Shown: in pieces, positions 44,800-57,289 of the stretch
Position numbering within the stretch: the first letter of the stretch is position 1
Layout: each line of letters starts with the position of its first letter
Origin: Cycas panzhihuaensis
Lineage: Eukaryota > Cycadophyta
NCBI GenBank assembly: GCA_023213395.1
Contig: CM041465.1
Span: forward strand, 17,050,001 to 17,114,000
Reading direction: 5' to 3'
DNA length: 64,000 nucleotides
The notes under the pieces: generated by a model
Told to the model about the DNA's origin: nothing
What the model saw: only the letters and a program-made list of their open reading frames with translations
Databases searched by the model: none
Position numbers and translations under genes: made by a program

Positions 44800-46450
44800 A
44801 AAATACATTCATTTCTATGAGCCATGATGAGATCCCTTATCTGTAGACTCTCTATGAGGTGAAAGGTGATGTTCCTACTATATTGTAATGCTCCTTGATA
44901 GAGTAACCCATGCTCTTACTTAAGCTAACATCATCATATGTAGATAGCATCTCTTATCCTTAATCACTTTATGCTCTATCTCTCACACTCTTATCTTTGC
45001 TCTCATATACATGTCCATGTCTCGAGCTCAAAGTGCATGGCTGAAGTAGTTAATACGTCATCTTAAAAAGGTACAATCCACTATGTTCTATGCTAGCACC
45101 TCCTCTAATGTAGGAACATAAGGAAATATCAACTCTAGCATCCTTTTCACCTCCCATAGAGTCATGATCTCATCATTTATCTAATGGAAACTTATAAGTC
45201 ATGATTAGTCTACTAGAAAGAAAATCATGATAAAAAAGGAAATATAATTTGATATGAGAGAAAATAGTCAATTGATATGCATGATAGCTCACCTCTTCCT
45301 GCTAGCTCTACCACCATCTTCCCCCTCTACCTGTGGCACTCTCTCTCCCTATGGATTATGGGGAGTGTTTTGGGTAAGCTCTCCCTCTTCTATTTTGCTC
45401 CCTCCTCCTCTACCTTACTCCTCTGATAAACCTAGCTCCATGCCCTCTATGGAGCCTTCTCTACCCTCACCTAGTGCTCCACCTACTCTCTCTAGCACTT
45501 GTTAGTTCCCTCCTCCTCTTCTTCTAGTTGATGCACCTCCTCTCACTTCTCGACCTATGTTGATACTATGTGTAACACTTCTCCCACCTCTTCCACCTCC
45601 TTCTCCCCCTCTACCTCTCCCTTGACTAGTGATAGAAGCCTCTCCTATTACTTCCCTCTCTATGGAATCCATCTTGTCATTGCTCCACAATGGTAGCCCT
45701 ATATATACATCCTCTAGTAGCTATCATATGCCACTTATTCATCCATATATATACTAAGTAGGGGACTGTGTGTACTCTTGGCCATGATGGTTAGCTTGTG
45801 ATGGATCATAGCTATTATATACCACTTATTCATCCCTAAATTTATGACAATTAACTCTCTTGTACTCCTCTTAGCTTCATCAAAGGAATGTGGTTATACA
45901 GTTAGTATATCAAGATGGAGCTATAAGAAAATCCCCCTATACTCATCCTTGATAACTGAAGGCACATGCTATCCACTATGTATTACCCCCAGTTTATCCT
46001 AATCCTCTACTTACACCTCCTCACCACTCCTATATATGATAATAAAGGCAATGATCCTCTACATGATAGGAATACCCCCTATTGTTTGTATGGCCTCTAT
46101 AGATATACCATGAAGGCCAATCTGATTTGTAAAACCCATTAGGTACTAATTACATGCCATTTGAGAGTCCTTGTCTATTACCCTACCAAGTCTCACCCTC
46201 TTACCATACTAGTTGATTCCTAGAATCCTCCCTACATCTCTAAGAGTGATCTGTATCTCTCTGTTGGCCAATACCCTGAACACATTACATCTCAAAATCT
46301 AGCAGTTGATGAAGTCATGTAATATCTTATGCTCCATCACTAGTTGAGTTGATTTGCTTGTTCGTGAAAGTCCATAGACTCTTAAAGTAACCCATCCTAC
46401 CTCATCCAACTAGTTAATTAACTCCCTGATGGATAATCCTTCATTCTCTT
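44800..46450 (-). pseudogene. Tat-B antisense ORF, plant-mobile-domain-like
   Basis: On the minus strand near 46210-46320 the translation is ILRCNVFRVLANREIQITLR followed by DVGRILGIN, matching the Tat-A antisense block VSVTPGDVRRILGVP in pattern and position. Further on are FTNQIGLHGISIEAI and a Gly/Arg/Glu-rich tail (RGRGGEGGGRGGRSV, 45502-45690) comparable with the charged tail in Tat-A. Many stops are present. It lies between integrase and the 3' LTR, as in Tat-A. The function is unknown and the family assignment rests on a short motif. Confidence 0.52.
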
Positions 46451-47186
46451 ATGTCTCCACCCTATCTATAGCATGTATTATGTCATAAAGATCATATCAG
46501 TTCTTTATTTTCATATTTCAAAATTCTAATTTTTAAATTTTTCTTAAGAAAATAAAAAAGTGTGACCATGTAACTAAAAACTTGACTTCATAGTTAAAAA
46601 CATAATTTCACTACAAAAAAAAAGTGATTTCCTTTAATTACCTTGAATTATAAAATTATGTTTTTCATCGATTTATCATGTTTTTAGTGCAGTGCCTATG
46701 TTTTCACACTACATCATTATGTTTTTAGAAGAAAAAAAAAATCCACTCAATTCATTTGATACCTAGCTCCCTATCCATCCTATTGTCACTGGCCTCCTGG
46801 AGTTAGTCATCCATCAAGAGAGCTCCTATTCATCTCAAAAATGAGAGAAAGAGCCTCTAACTTGCTTATTTCTCTATCTTCCTCCTATAAAATTAAAACT
46901 TTATTTTCATCCATTTTCTTAATAAAGGAGGGGGGGTTTCTTTTTTTTCCTAAGGCAAATTTTTTCTCCAGCATCTATTAAGCTTACCAAAGTGAATTCT
47001 ACTTCTGTTCAATTGTCATTATTATATGAAATTACTTTGAGATACTAAAATCATTTGTCTTCCCTTTGATAGGCTTAATCATCTTTTTTGTAATATATTT
47101 ACTTTTTATGAAGCTTTTTGGAGACCTGATTCATTACTTTGTATTTGTTCTTTCTTTATATTGATCTTTATACTAGTCTCCAAAAT
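46451..47186. other. Tat-B region upstream of the antisense ORF
   Basis: Contains several ATGTTTTT-containing partial inverted repeats (46640-46730), in the position where Tat-A has its palindrome cluster, and an A/T-run-rich stretch. No frame; in particular no archaeal-type RNase H. Confidence 0.45.
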
Positions 47187-47486
47187 GCTTCGAGTCCTTT
47201 TTACATGTTAAAGAGCATAAATTATGATATGGTATCGCTTTGAGTCTTTTTTACCTATTAAAGAGACCAAACTATGATAGGGTATCATTCTAAGTTCTTT
47301 TTACCTATTAAAGAGCCTAAACTATGACAAGGCATTGCTCATGATTCTTTTTACCTATTAAAGAGCATAAACTATTATAAGGTATTACTTTGAATCTTTT
47401 ATACCTGTTAAAGAGCCTATACTATGGCAAGGTATTGCTCTGAGTCCTTTTTACCTATTAAAGAGCCTAAACTATGACAAGGAACC
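47187..47486. repeat. Six 50-bp tandem repeats in the Tat-B 3' UTR
   Basis: Units start at 47187, 47237, 47287, 47337, 47387 and 47437; the core is TTTTTACCTATTAAAGAGCC then TAAACTATGACAAGG. More divergent units continue to about 47690 (ATTAATGAGGCTAAACTATG). The core is also seen singly in Tat-E near 6935 and after Tat-B integrase. Tandem repeats in this place are a known Tat-lineage trait. Confidence 0.9.
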
Positions 47487-47780
47487 TTTCAAAATTTGAT
47501 TGTTAATGAGGATAAACTATGATAATCAACCTTTGGAGGTCTTCACCCCATTAATGAGGCTAAACTATGATGGGTTGCTTTGAAAGGCCACCTATTAATG
47601 AGCTTTAAAACTATGACAATCTATTATTTCTGCTCTAGTAAAAGGACTTCCCTCTGACACATGGTTAAAGAGAGATAAACTATGACCAATTGTATATTGA
47701 AGACCCATCCAATTTATAGGTATTTAGAATTAAACTCCCATCTAAGTTATAGGCATTTGGCATCGATCAATGGTTTAGTG

Positions 47781-47916
47781 AGTAAGTAGCCTATCCTTTT
47801 GGATAGGAGTTTTGAAATAATATTTCTTTGGTGAAGAGTACCTAGTCCTTTTGGGTAGGAGATTTAGATGATATTCCTTTAGTAGTTAAGAACCTAGTCC
47901 TTTTAGGTAGAGTATC
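47781..47916. repeat. Second short tandem array
   Basis: Three divergent units of roughly 50-55 bp carrying the core CCTAGTCCTTTTGGGTAGGA, between the first array and the 3' LTR. Confidence 0.75.
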
Positions 47917-48094
47917 AAAATCCTTGTAAGAGTATCAAAATTAGTTCAATTAGATTCTAGATTTTTGTAGGTTAATAACTTATCATTTAAATACCTTGTT
48001 TCGAGTTTCATTGACTTCTAGTGCAAAATCTTTTACTTTCATCATTGCCACCTCTCACCATACTACTTTCTTCTTAAAGTAGGAGATTTAGGTA

Positions 48095-48107
48095 TTAAGA
48101 GGGTAAA
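48095..48107 (+). other. Tat-B polypurine tract
   Basis: TTAAGAGGGTAAA directly before the TG of the 3' LTR. Confidence 0.55.
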
Positions 48108-50432
48108 TGTTTCACCAAAACTTGGGCTCTCATTTACCCTTATAACTTTTAATATACTTCTTTTATGGTTTTATGAGAAAGTAATGATAAACTTGGTTTT
48201 ATGTTGTGTTAGTCCATGTTTTGATGGAGTAATGTATTGATTTGCTTAATGATGTATGATGAATGATGTTTTATTATATGATTATGCTATTAACTACCAA
48301 TGATTAATACCTATGGCACTAAAATTTTTCTTTCATGGTCATTTAATCCATTTCTTCTTTTAAAACCTTTTTCATTTCATATTTTTTATTCTCTCATCTT
48401 GATTTCACCCTTATTTTTGTTATTTTTGATCAATTTTTGGGCTTATGCTTATCATTTTCATTATATTTTAGGCCTCTTTCCTCATTAATAAAGTTATGTG
48501 TGCTTAAATTTATGATTAAAATTTATTTTCTTTGACTTTTAATGAGTCATTTTTACCTCCTCACTTGTCGCACTTTAGTGCTACCAAAAATGCAATCGGT
48601 CACATTTTCAGTGTAATATTATATTTTTGGCTTGTAAAAAATGTAGCAGGTCATGTTTTTTACTAGTATGCATGTAAAACTTAACCAATGTATTAGATTT
48701 TTATATGTCACTACCTGAATTTGATGCAAACTTATCTTTTGTATGCTTAGAATGAATCCTAAGAGTATTATGGTCAATTATTGAGAATTAGTGAGCTAAG
48801 AGATCAAATTTTAAGTGACTTTTTTGAGATTTTTAGAGACCTTTTGAAGACTTCTATTATTGTGACTTATAAAATTACTTTTGGTGATACTAATGGGTGA
48901 AATCAAGAAGAGTTTTTGATGTTTCAAGTTGTTATTTTATTGATGTTCAAATTTTTATAGTTTGTTCTTCAAGTGTCTTAATTTTTCTCAAAATTTTTAG
49001 CCTCAAAACTCCTTGTTCCTAGTAAGAGCTTTCCTAGTCAAAGTTCTTATGGTTTCACTACTTGTTGGAGATTGTTTTTGCTCAGAGTTTACTCTTCCTT
49101 TCTACTAGTATTTGTGGTGATCTCATCCTTATTTTTGGCTTGGAATTTTAGCTAAAAGGTTAGTTCTTTGTGGGGGTAAAAAAGGAAATAGGCTAGTGTG
49201 AATCATGGTCATTTCTTCACTATCTAAATAGCTACCTCCTCCCATTTTTCTGTAGCTGTCTAAATTCCAAGTGATTTACCTTCATATTTAGCTTGTTTGT
49301 AGATATAGTTTAGCCTGGGGTACTTGTTGTTCATCTTCCTTTATCAATTTTAAAGGAAGAGTTTGGATAAACTTGATCAAATGAAAGAAAAAGAGCTATT
49401 CTAAGGCTGTATTTTTGTATAGGAAAAAGTTTTGATATTGTTCTCATTTAACTTCACTTATTTCATCTCTTTTTCTCTAAAAATATTAGAATTGGTGAAT
49501 AATATATGTGTAATTTTTTAAATCATTAGAGGTTAAAAGATTCCTTTAGAGCCCATTTTACTCTGATTGTGATAGAATCTCTAAATTGTTTAGCTTGTTA
49601 CTTATATAAGGATTGTTATTTGAGATATGAATAGTTGCATGCATTGTAAATGGTCTAAAAAATCATTTATAATAATAGTAGATAGTCTTCAAGATCTCTC
49701 TTTTCATTGTAGAATTATTATTCAAAAGAAAGATGGCATGCATTTGGGATAAAAGGCTTCTTATTGATATTGCATATTATTAGACTTCTTAAAATTTTGC
49801 ATACATAGTTGTGTATTATATTATATGTTATACTAGTGCTTTTCTTTATTTAATAAAGTGTGTGTTGCATTCAAAAGAAATAGTCTCATTTTAGCATGTT
49901 TCATATTTCAAAAAAAAAAAAACATATTATATGTGTGTTTAGCTTCCTTACATGTGTCTTGAAAATTAGGTGGATTGATTTTGTAGTCTTATTGATTGTC
50001 TTTTATTTTTGTTTTATCACAAAAATAAAAACACAAATTAAAAAAGGAAACAAAAAAGAAACAAATCCTTTTCCATCATATATCCTTTTCCCTTCATTTA
50101 AGTACAACTCCAAAGGTTGAAAGAATCCAAGGAAAGGAGTCCCTAGGAAGGACACAAGAGACATTATCAAAGTAGCTCTAAACTTAGAACTCCTTCACTC
50201 AGTTGTGTAGGCTAGTGGCTTTAATCACCCTTATATATCCTAGCCTTTTATTGTTCATTTAATTACATCCTTATTAAATGACACAACTGGTGGAGACTCC
50301 TTCTTAAGAGTTGGATAAAGATGGTTACTTAGGTCCTCTTAGATTTTGTATCTTCTAGTCTTGATTTGAACAAAAGAAAAAACATTATATTGATTAAGAG
50401 ATATCTAGTTTAGGTCCACTAGAGACACACCA
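48108..50432 (+). repeat. Tat-B 3' LTR, 2325 bp
   Basis: Starts TGTTTCACCAAAACTTGG, ends GAGACACACCA; partner of 29969-32275. Followed by ACTTG (50433-50437), the right target duplicate. Confidence 0.9.
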
Positions 50433-50437
50433 ACTTG

Positions 50438-52233
50438 GAGTTACAACCCTCTCAAATCCCACAAGAGCCATATCAACCCCAACCTAGATATAGGAAGGTC
50501 TATCAAATTGCCTAAATACCACCAAAAAAGAGTGAGAGAACCCAAGTACCCTAAGTGAATAGGACAAGACCCCCACCTAAAAAGAAATGGTGTTCAGTCC
50601 ATGGGGAGTATATGCATGATGACTCTAGGTGTTGGACATAGCACCTCGAATTAGCACCCTTATGTGACTCCCCTCCTTAAGATGCTTCCAAACCAAACCT
50701 AGAGCAACTCGTATACTAGGACCTATTTCCTAATCATGAAGAGTAGGACCAACCTACTAAGTAGTAAGGTAGGCAAAGTAGAAATGGAAGGATAACTCAA
50801 ACCCCTCTTATAGATTAATCAAAGGGAAAGAAACCTACAAATAGTTCCTCCCTATCAACTCTAATCACTTAAGCAACCATATCCTCACAACCCAAGAATA
50901 AAGGTAAGAGGACTATCTAATTACTTAAGACCTCTCAGGTATGTCTTATTACAAGGTCTTAAGTTGCTAAGGAGGCTAGGGAAACCTCCACTTCATAACA
51001 ACCATCTCATGGGGATCCTTACCTCATAAAGATCCTTATCATCCTTAAGATAATTCTTTTTCACCTGAGATGATATGATTTTAGAAGGGCTCTTCCCCAA
51101 CCCATAGGGAAGGGGAAGGTTTTCTCCATCATAGAAGAGCTTCATACCATATCTGCAAGCATGTCTATGATGGATATCTTATGGAGTTATCTTGAGTAAT
51201 AAACTTTACTCCTTGAGACCTTAGCCAAAAGGGAGGCCTTTTTCATTCAGTGGACACTACATCACATGGTTCACCTATTATTTATTTTAATCCAAAGGAT
51301 CTACCACCCCTTAGTAAGAGGGAACATCATTGGTATTACCCTTTAACCATTACCATAGATACCTTGACTTCACACTTAAGAGGACCATTGTAGATAATGA
51401 TTCTTTAGTTAATACCATGCCCATTTGAATTCTTGAGAAATTATGTATTAAATATCTTAAGCTTATCCCTTGTAAGTGTCAAGGGTATGATGGGAATGAG
51501 AAGGTATCTTTAGGGACTATGGCTGTACCTCTCACTTTCAAGGATAAGGTTGACCACACTGAGATCATCATTTTACATATAGATATGGACTATAGTCTGC
51601 TCCTTGGATGACCTTGGTTGGATTGCATGGGGGTAATTTATTCTTCCTTATAAGGGCAATACAAATTTATCCATGAGGGACAAGTGAGAGTTGTGGCTTG
51701 TGAGCTTCCTCCTTCATGCACATTGGTATCTGCCTACAAAGCTATCTTTGACGTTGGGGATATTAACCCCAATGAGACTTACCCTTCTCTTGAGGTCCTC
51801 TTCTAAGGCCCTAATTCCTACCATGATGATGAACCACCCTTACCTGACCCTAGTTTAGTTTGCTTCACCCCCATCAGCATAGGTAGCTATAATTACTGAG
51901 TCAAATATCAAGGATCATGAGCCCCCTTCATGATATATAGCTTCTATTTCCTATATGCTTAGGGAGTTATCCTATGAGGGTACTTCCCCTCCTTTTAGCC
52001 CTTCTTTAAAGGCCCCTGACTCCATTCCTGAGCTACCAAATCAAAGTGAGCCTCTAACTTTAACTTTTACCTAGGTGATGATTCAAAGGATAACTCCTTG
52101 ATACATTAATTATACAAATATAGGTACTACCCCTTCTTGGCCTAGGTCCTTGATCTAGGAGGATCTACCATATGTCTACAGAAGGAAGAAAATGCTATGC
52201 ATTGGAATAACTAAAAGAGATAGGGTCAAATGG
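50438..52233 (+). pseudogene. Tat-D Gag end and protease, after the Tat-B insertion
   Basis: Resumes the gene broken at 29963. The CHHC finger is clear: KKKWCSVHGEYMHDDSRC near 50580-50635. YDFRRALPQPIGKGKVFSII near 51068-51130 matches Tat-A. The protease site near 51385-51405 reads IVDNDSLVNT: here the catalytic Asp is kept but the Gly is Asp. The linker block before RT (EENAM near 52185) is the last recognisable part; Gyp-G begins at about 52234. RT, integrase and 3' LTR of Tat-D must lie beyond the window, if they survive. Confidence 0.75.
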
Positions 52234-53107
52234 TGTCAAACTAATATAAAATTTTATATAAAGGAAGAATACACATCACACTACATGTGTGCAAAATGTG
52301 AGGTTCAAAAAATATCATTTGATTAGATGGAAAGCCTTGTTTTGTAGAAAATAACTCCCACAACCAATAGAAAAATAACAAACACATACTATTTTTAAAT
52401 AAATGAAAATAGGGAAAAATAATATCCATTGAGTAAAAATTTTGAGGAAATAAAGGGGACATATGTACCTATAAGTTTATCAAATTTGAGCTTAATTAGA
52501 ATTTTCTAGCCCTAGGTACCAAGCCACAACTTTTTAGAATTATATGAATGCCACTTAGATAACATGCATTCTAGCTATTGGTGATGTATTTGTATGAATG
52601 CCACTTGTTAAACATGCATATTGGTTTTCTTTCTATAAATTAAGCCCTATTAAGCTCATTTATGATGTTAGAGACTTGTTTCTTATGTGTGAGAGATACT
52701 TGACTTAGGAGCAACATCAAGGTAGCACTTAGAAGGTTTTGGAGACCATAGAGGAGGTAAATTTTAGCACTTTAAGCATCCATTTTGGAGAGTGGGAACT
52801 TCATTAAAGGAATCTTGAGAAGTTGGAAGCCTCTTATGCTATTATTGTATTATTTCTTCATTGTAACTTGCCTATTCTTTGTTAATTATTTTTCTCCACC
52901 ATTAAATAGAGGTTTTTCTAACTTAATAAAAGTATTATTCTTCTTACCTTAGAGTAATTGTAAGTATGTATGAGTTGGTGTAGAATATCCTTTTATGGGC
53001 TCACTCTTTTATTGATGTTATTGAAAAGTTTACACTAATAGCCTAGGATCTGAAGGAAAAAGATTGGTAATTAATTTCTTTCCCAATCACACTCTACTTT
53101 GGGATCA
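52234..53107 (+). repeat. Gyp-G 5' LTR (approximate)
   Basis: Starts TGTCAAACTAATATAAAA where Tat-D homology ends, finishes TTTGGGATCA six bases before a Met-tRNA primer-binding site. Contains CTATAAATTAAG near 52637, a possible TATA region. The partner LTR is not in the window, so the edges are inferred. Confidence 0.55.
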
Positions 53108-53113
53108 TATTTT

Positions 53114-53125
53114 TGGTATTAGAGC
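53114..53125 (+). other. Gyp-G primer-binding site
   Basis: TGGTATTAGAGC, one transition from the initiator Met-tRNA site used by chromovirus-type Ty3 elements. Confidence 0.75.
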
Positions 53126-53269
53126 ATGTGATCATTGGTGTAGGGACTTGAATGGTACAAATAAGGAAATGATACCAAGAGAAAGTAGAAACTTTTCTGG
53201 TGTTGCAATAACCAAGAAGACAAAGAAAGAATCTAAGCACCTTAGATGAAAACAAATATGGAAAAATTA

Positions 53270-54313
53270 GATTTGAGAAGCTTGAGAAGAATGTAGAAGT
53301 TTTGATATAAATGATAACCTAAATTCTACCTCTACTCAATAGCAAAGGTAAAGAGAAGGAAGTTGAAGAAGGATCCATGGATGGCCACAACCATGAAGAA
53401 GAAGAGGAGGAGACCTTAAAGCACTCATTTGAAGAAATCAAGGGTACTTTATCTCATCAACCCTTCAAGGACTGATGGAGAGGTAAATGATAAAAAGTTA
53501 GACCATTGGTTAGATTAACTTGAAACCTACTTCATAATTTATGCTTATAGTAATGCTTAAAAGCTTTTATTTGCTAGGCTCATGTTATGTAAACATGCAT
53601 TGATATGGTGGAATGTATATTTGAAGACTCGTGATATATCTTCTTTTTCTTGAATGGATTTTAAGAAAGTAATAAAGAAGCAATACCACCCCATAGGTCA
53701 TGAGAAATACCAATGGGTCAATTGGCAATATTTACACCAAGGGAGAGGTGTATGCATCTAAGATTATACTTCTTTATTTTTCAAGTATGGCATGTTACTT
53801 AGTATTAATATGGATGAACATAACACTCTTATAAAATTCATTAGAGGATTACATGATTACATAAGGAAGGAACTAAGACTTTTTAAGGTTCAATCCATTG
53901 GAGAAGTGAGTAAAATAACTATTGCAATAGAAAGTAAAAGCAAGAAACCTACATTCATATCTAAAGATTCTACTTTTACTTCTAATAAGCATGAAAAGCA
54001 TCTTAAATTACACTCATCTGAAAGGCAAGAAGGAAAGAAGAAAATAATTAATTTTATTCAAAGTTATAACTATTGTGAGCATTGTGATATTAGTGGTCAT
54101 GTTACAACAAAGTGTTGGAAGTTGTATCCAGAGCTAAAGCCAAAGCATATTAAGGACATGGAATCAAGAAATAAGGAAAAAGGAAAAGTACTACTTTCTC
54201 AGGTGGAGCTTCAAAGTGAAGGAGAGGAAGAGAAGGTTACTCTACTTACAATGTATGGAGATGATGTTATAAAGGATGAATTATTTCACTTGAAGCTTCG
54301 AGTTCAGAAATAA
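53270..54313 (+). pseudogene. Gyp-G Gag
   Basis: A Ty3 Gag outside the Tat lineage. The capsid domain reads KKQYHPIGHEKYQWVNWQYL then HQGRGVCI, an in-frame TAA, and DYTSLFFKYGMLLSINMDEH (53660-53830), then IKFIRGLHDYIRKELRLF. The zinc knuckle CEHCDISGHVTTKC (near 54074-54118) is a complete CCHC, followed by WKLYPELKPKH. The stretch 53792-54313 is open for 173 codons, long for this region. The N-terminal part is broken by stops and frame changes. Confidence 0.82.
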
Positions 54314-54840
54314 TGCTATTGGTGTCATTATAGACCTGAAGAGCCAAAAGAATTTGATCTTAGAAAATTTGGTGAAGAGCCTTGGGTTGGTAACTACTCC
54401 TCACCCTTACCCATATCCTCTTGGTTAGATCCATAAAGATGTGGAAATACAACTATCAAAGCAATATACACTTAAATTTTCCATCATTAATACTTTTGTT
54501 AATGAAGTGATATGTGATGTGGTACTATTAGATGTGTGACATGTTGTACTTAAGAGTCCCTACTTACGGGATCAAGATGCACTCTTCTATCAAAGGGAGT
54601 AAAAGTATTAGTTGATGAAGGATAACAAGGGATTCATCATAAAGGCTACAAAGAAGCACTTGGACAAGATGGCATTAATTTTAGTCACTCAATAAAAAAA
54701 GATGATCAATGCATGTGGCAAACTTACCATCTTAATGGTAAGGAGAAAAGAAGAGTCAAGAGATGAAGGAGGCCCTTCTACTTACACTCTTCTTGTATCA
54801 CCTAAACAAATGCAACAAATTAAGGAGTTGAAGACAAGGT
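54314..54840 (+). pseudogene. Gyp-G protease region, decayed
   Basis: Expected position of protease between Gag and RT. I can follow no complete protease motif; the frame is broken by many stops. The segment is named only from its position. Confidence 0.35.
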
Positions 54841-55214
54841 ATGGCATTCTATTTTAGCATGTTGATGGGGTACTACCAAAGAGAAAGATAGAGCATAAAA
54901 TCACTCTTGTAGGAGATGCACCATTACCTAATGTTGCTTTGTATAGGCACTCCATTGTAGAGAATAATAAGATAAAGAGGCAAGTTGAGGAGTTGCTTAA
55001 TCAAGGGGTCATAAGACCTTCATGTTTACCTTATAGGTCACTAATTGTCTTCGTGCCTAAGAAGGATGGAGGATGGAGAATATGTATAGAATTTCATGCT
55101 TTGAATAAAATCACAATTAAAAATCATTATCCCTTGCCTTGCATAGATGATTTACTTGATCAAATTCAACATACTAAGTTGGATTTGAAAAGTGGTTATC
55201 AACAAGTTAGGGTA
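54841..55214 (+). pseudogene. Gyp-G reverse transcriptase, truncated by Tat-C
   Basis: The N-terminal RT blocks are very clear: VENNKIKRQVEELLNQGVIR, VPKKDGGWRICIEFHALNKI, NHYPLPCIDDLLDQIQ and KLDLKSGYQQVRV, including the first catalytic Asp. About four residues that normally precede KLDL appear to be missing, probably a small in-frame deletion. The gene stops at 55214, where the Tat-C LTR begins, before the second catalytic block. RT, RNase H and integrase would resume beyond the window. Confidence 0.88.
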
Positions 55215-57255
55215 TATTTCATCAAAACCTAGGTTTTTCATTTGCATTTAGATTATGTTAGTAAATTGGTGTATGGTACATGATTTTGTAGATGGTAATT
55301 GATCTATGTTAATTATATTTGATGGATTGGGCCTTATTTTGTTGAAATGATGTGTGATTTTTTATTGATGAAATGTAATAAATGATGATGCAGCTATTAT
55401 TCTTATTATTCCACCGATGATGTAACCTATGGCAATAAAGTTTTCTTTATGATTAACTTAACCTCATTCTTCTTTCAAAGTTTGGTTGTTTTTATCTTAT
55501 TTATGAGATTTTCACCCACGGTTTTGTCATTTATCACTTTTTGGGCCTATACTTAATGCATTTCACCTCATTTAGGGCTTGCTTACTCTTTGATGAACTT
55601 ATTTTTATGACTGAATACTTATTAAATATCAATTTTTATCATTTTTTAAATCAAACTTTTACTTTACTAAAATCACATTTTTTACCCTATTAGAAACATG
55701 ACCGATTGCATTTTTAGAGTAAAATTACATTTTTGGTAGGTAAAAAATGTGATCGATCATATTTTTTTCACTATCATGCAATGAAAATTTAGGCTAGTAC
55801 ACTAGAATTTTACATGTTGCTACCTAGATTTGATGGGATTTAGTTCTCTCGATGCTCAGAAGTGTTAAGAGAGTGATTGTTGATTGCAAGAAGAAAAGAA
55901 GAAGTGATTTGACTCTAATATTATGAGATTTTGTGAAGTTGTAACTTTCAAGATATGATTTTCTAAGGTCTATTGGGTGAAATCTTAAAGAAGTTTAGTT
56001 ACTATGTCATTGCTACTCGATTGTTGATGGTTTAAGCTTCTATTTTCTTGGATCTTCATCAATTTTTTGCTTCAAACTGCTCTTGATTTAGTAAGGTCTT
56101 TCCTATTAAGTTTTAGACTTGTTTCATGGTGTTTTCAAGGTAATTTTGGCTCAGAGTTGTATCTTTTCACTGGCTGATTAATGTCGTACTCTTATTTGGA
56201 CTTTTGATACTAAAATATATGCTAGAAGGTCCACCCTTTATGGGGTTCCTTAAGGATAGACTAGGGTGGGGTATGGTCATCTCTCCACCAAACATCTAGC
56301 TACTCCTTCCCACTCTATCATAACAGTTTATATTTTAATCAGATTGTCATTCTCTTTTAGCATTGTTTGGCTCTAGTTTGGCCTCTTTAGATTGTTGATG
56401 CTTCCTTCTTTATCCTTGCTTTGAAGGAAAGTATGTGGGAAAGTTGGTTAAGTGAAAAGAAAACTTCTATTCCAAGGCATTCTTTACAATAGGAAAGAAG
56501 TATTTGTCTTGCATCTATCATTGTATACACTTTTATTTTCAAGCTAGCTCTTGTATCTTGAGAATGAAAAGTTGATGGTGTTGTTTGATTAAAACATCTC
56601 TTATTTTTAGTTTTTACATTAGGTTTAATGATTTCTTTTGGAGCTCTTACTACTCCAATTATAACAGAACCTTTGGTGGTTAGTCTTATATAGACAATTA
56701 TTATTCAGATTTATGACTTGTCCATCATCTCATAGGTCTAAAAATTATCAGAAAACAATAGTAGTTTCCTTTAAGAATCTCCTATTTATGCATAATTTTA
56801 TCACTTTTAAAGGGAATTAGTTGCATGCATGAAAATTAGAATATATTGGCTAGGTTTTCATGTTGATTGATCTCTTTTAAAAGAAATTTACATAAAAAAA
56901 TTCATATGATTACTTTTAAATTTTTGCATAGCATCATCTCTCTTAAAATGAATCATGCATGTTGCATATAGGAAACCTACCTTATAGTTGCATGTGCATC
57001 TTTCATTTAAAAAAAAAAAGACTTGCATGCATAGTTTCTAGTTTGACTGCTTATGATTTCATTATAAAACTAAGAAAAAAAAAAGACTGATGTGAGTTTG
57101 ATCTTGTAGTTTGTTTGGTCATATTATTTTACCCTCTTAGCTTTACATCTTTGCAACCATATCAAGACCTATAAACCTAAACAAAATAAACTATCATTTC
57201 CATTAGCCTATACTCCCTCACATCTTAGTAAAACTTAAAAGGCTGGGGACCACCA
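55215..57255 (+). repeat. Tat-C 5' LTR, about 2.04 kb
   Basis: Starts TATTTCATCAAAACCTAGG (TG mutated to TA), collinear with the Tat-B LTR, and ends GGACCACCA before the primer-binding site. More diverged from the Tat-B LTRs than these are from each other. The partner LTR is not in the window. Confidence 0.8.
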
Positions 57256-57260
57256 TCTTC

Positions 57261-57280
57261 CTGGAGACCATACTGGGAAA
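57261..57280 (+). other. Tat-C primer-binding site
   Basis: CTGGAGACCATACTGGGAAA, aligned with CTGGTGCCCACTCTAGGGAA of Tat-B. Confidence 0.6.
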
Positions 57281-57289
57281 CCATTATTT

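Larger units (their letters stand above)
29969..50432 (+). mobile_element. Tat-B: full-length Ty3/Tat retrotransposon, 20.5 kb
   Basis: Paired 2.3-kb LTRs, primer-binding site, gag, protease, RT, integrase, a very long 3' spacer with an antisense ORF and tandem repeats. About 3.2 kb of its length is solo LTR S. It splits the Tat-D gag gene. It belongs to a different family from Tat-A, shared with Tat-C and Tat-E. Frameshifts separate gag, protease and RT, so it is inactive. I found no archaeal-type RNase H in it. Confidence 0.9.

Noticed and set aside
47187-47486. CRISPR-like appearance of the regular 50-bp array
   Set aside because: The units are contiguous and similar throughout, with no unique spacers, and lie in a plant retrotransposon 3' UTR.
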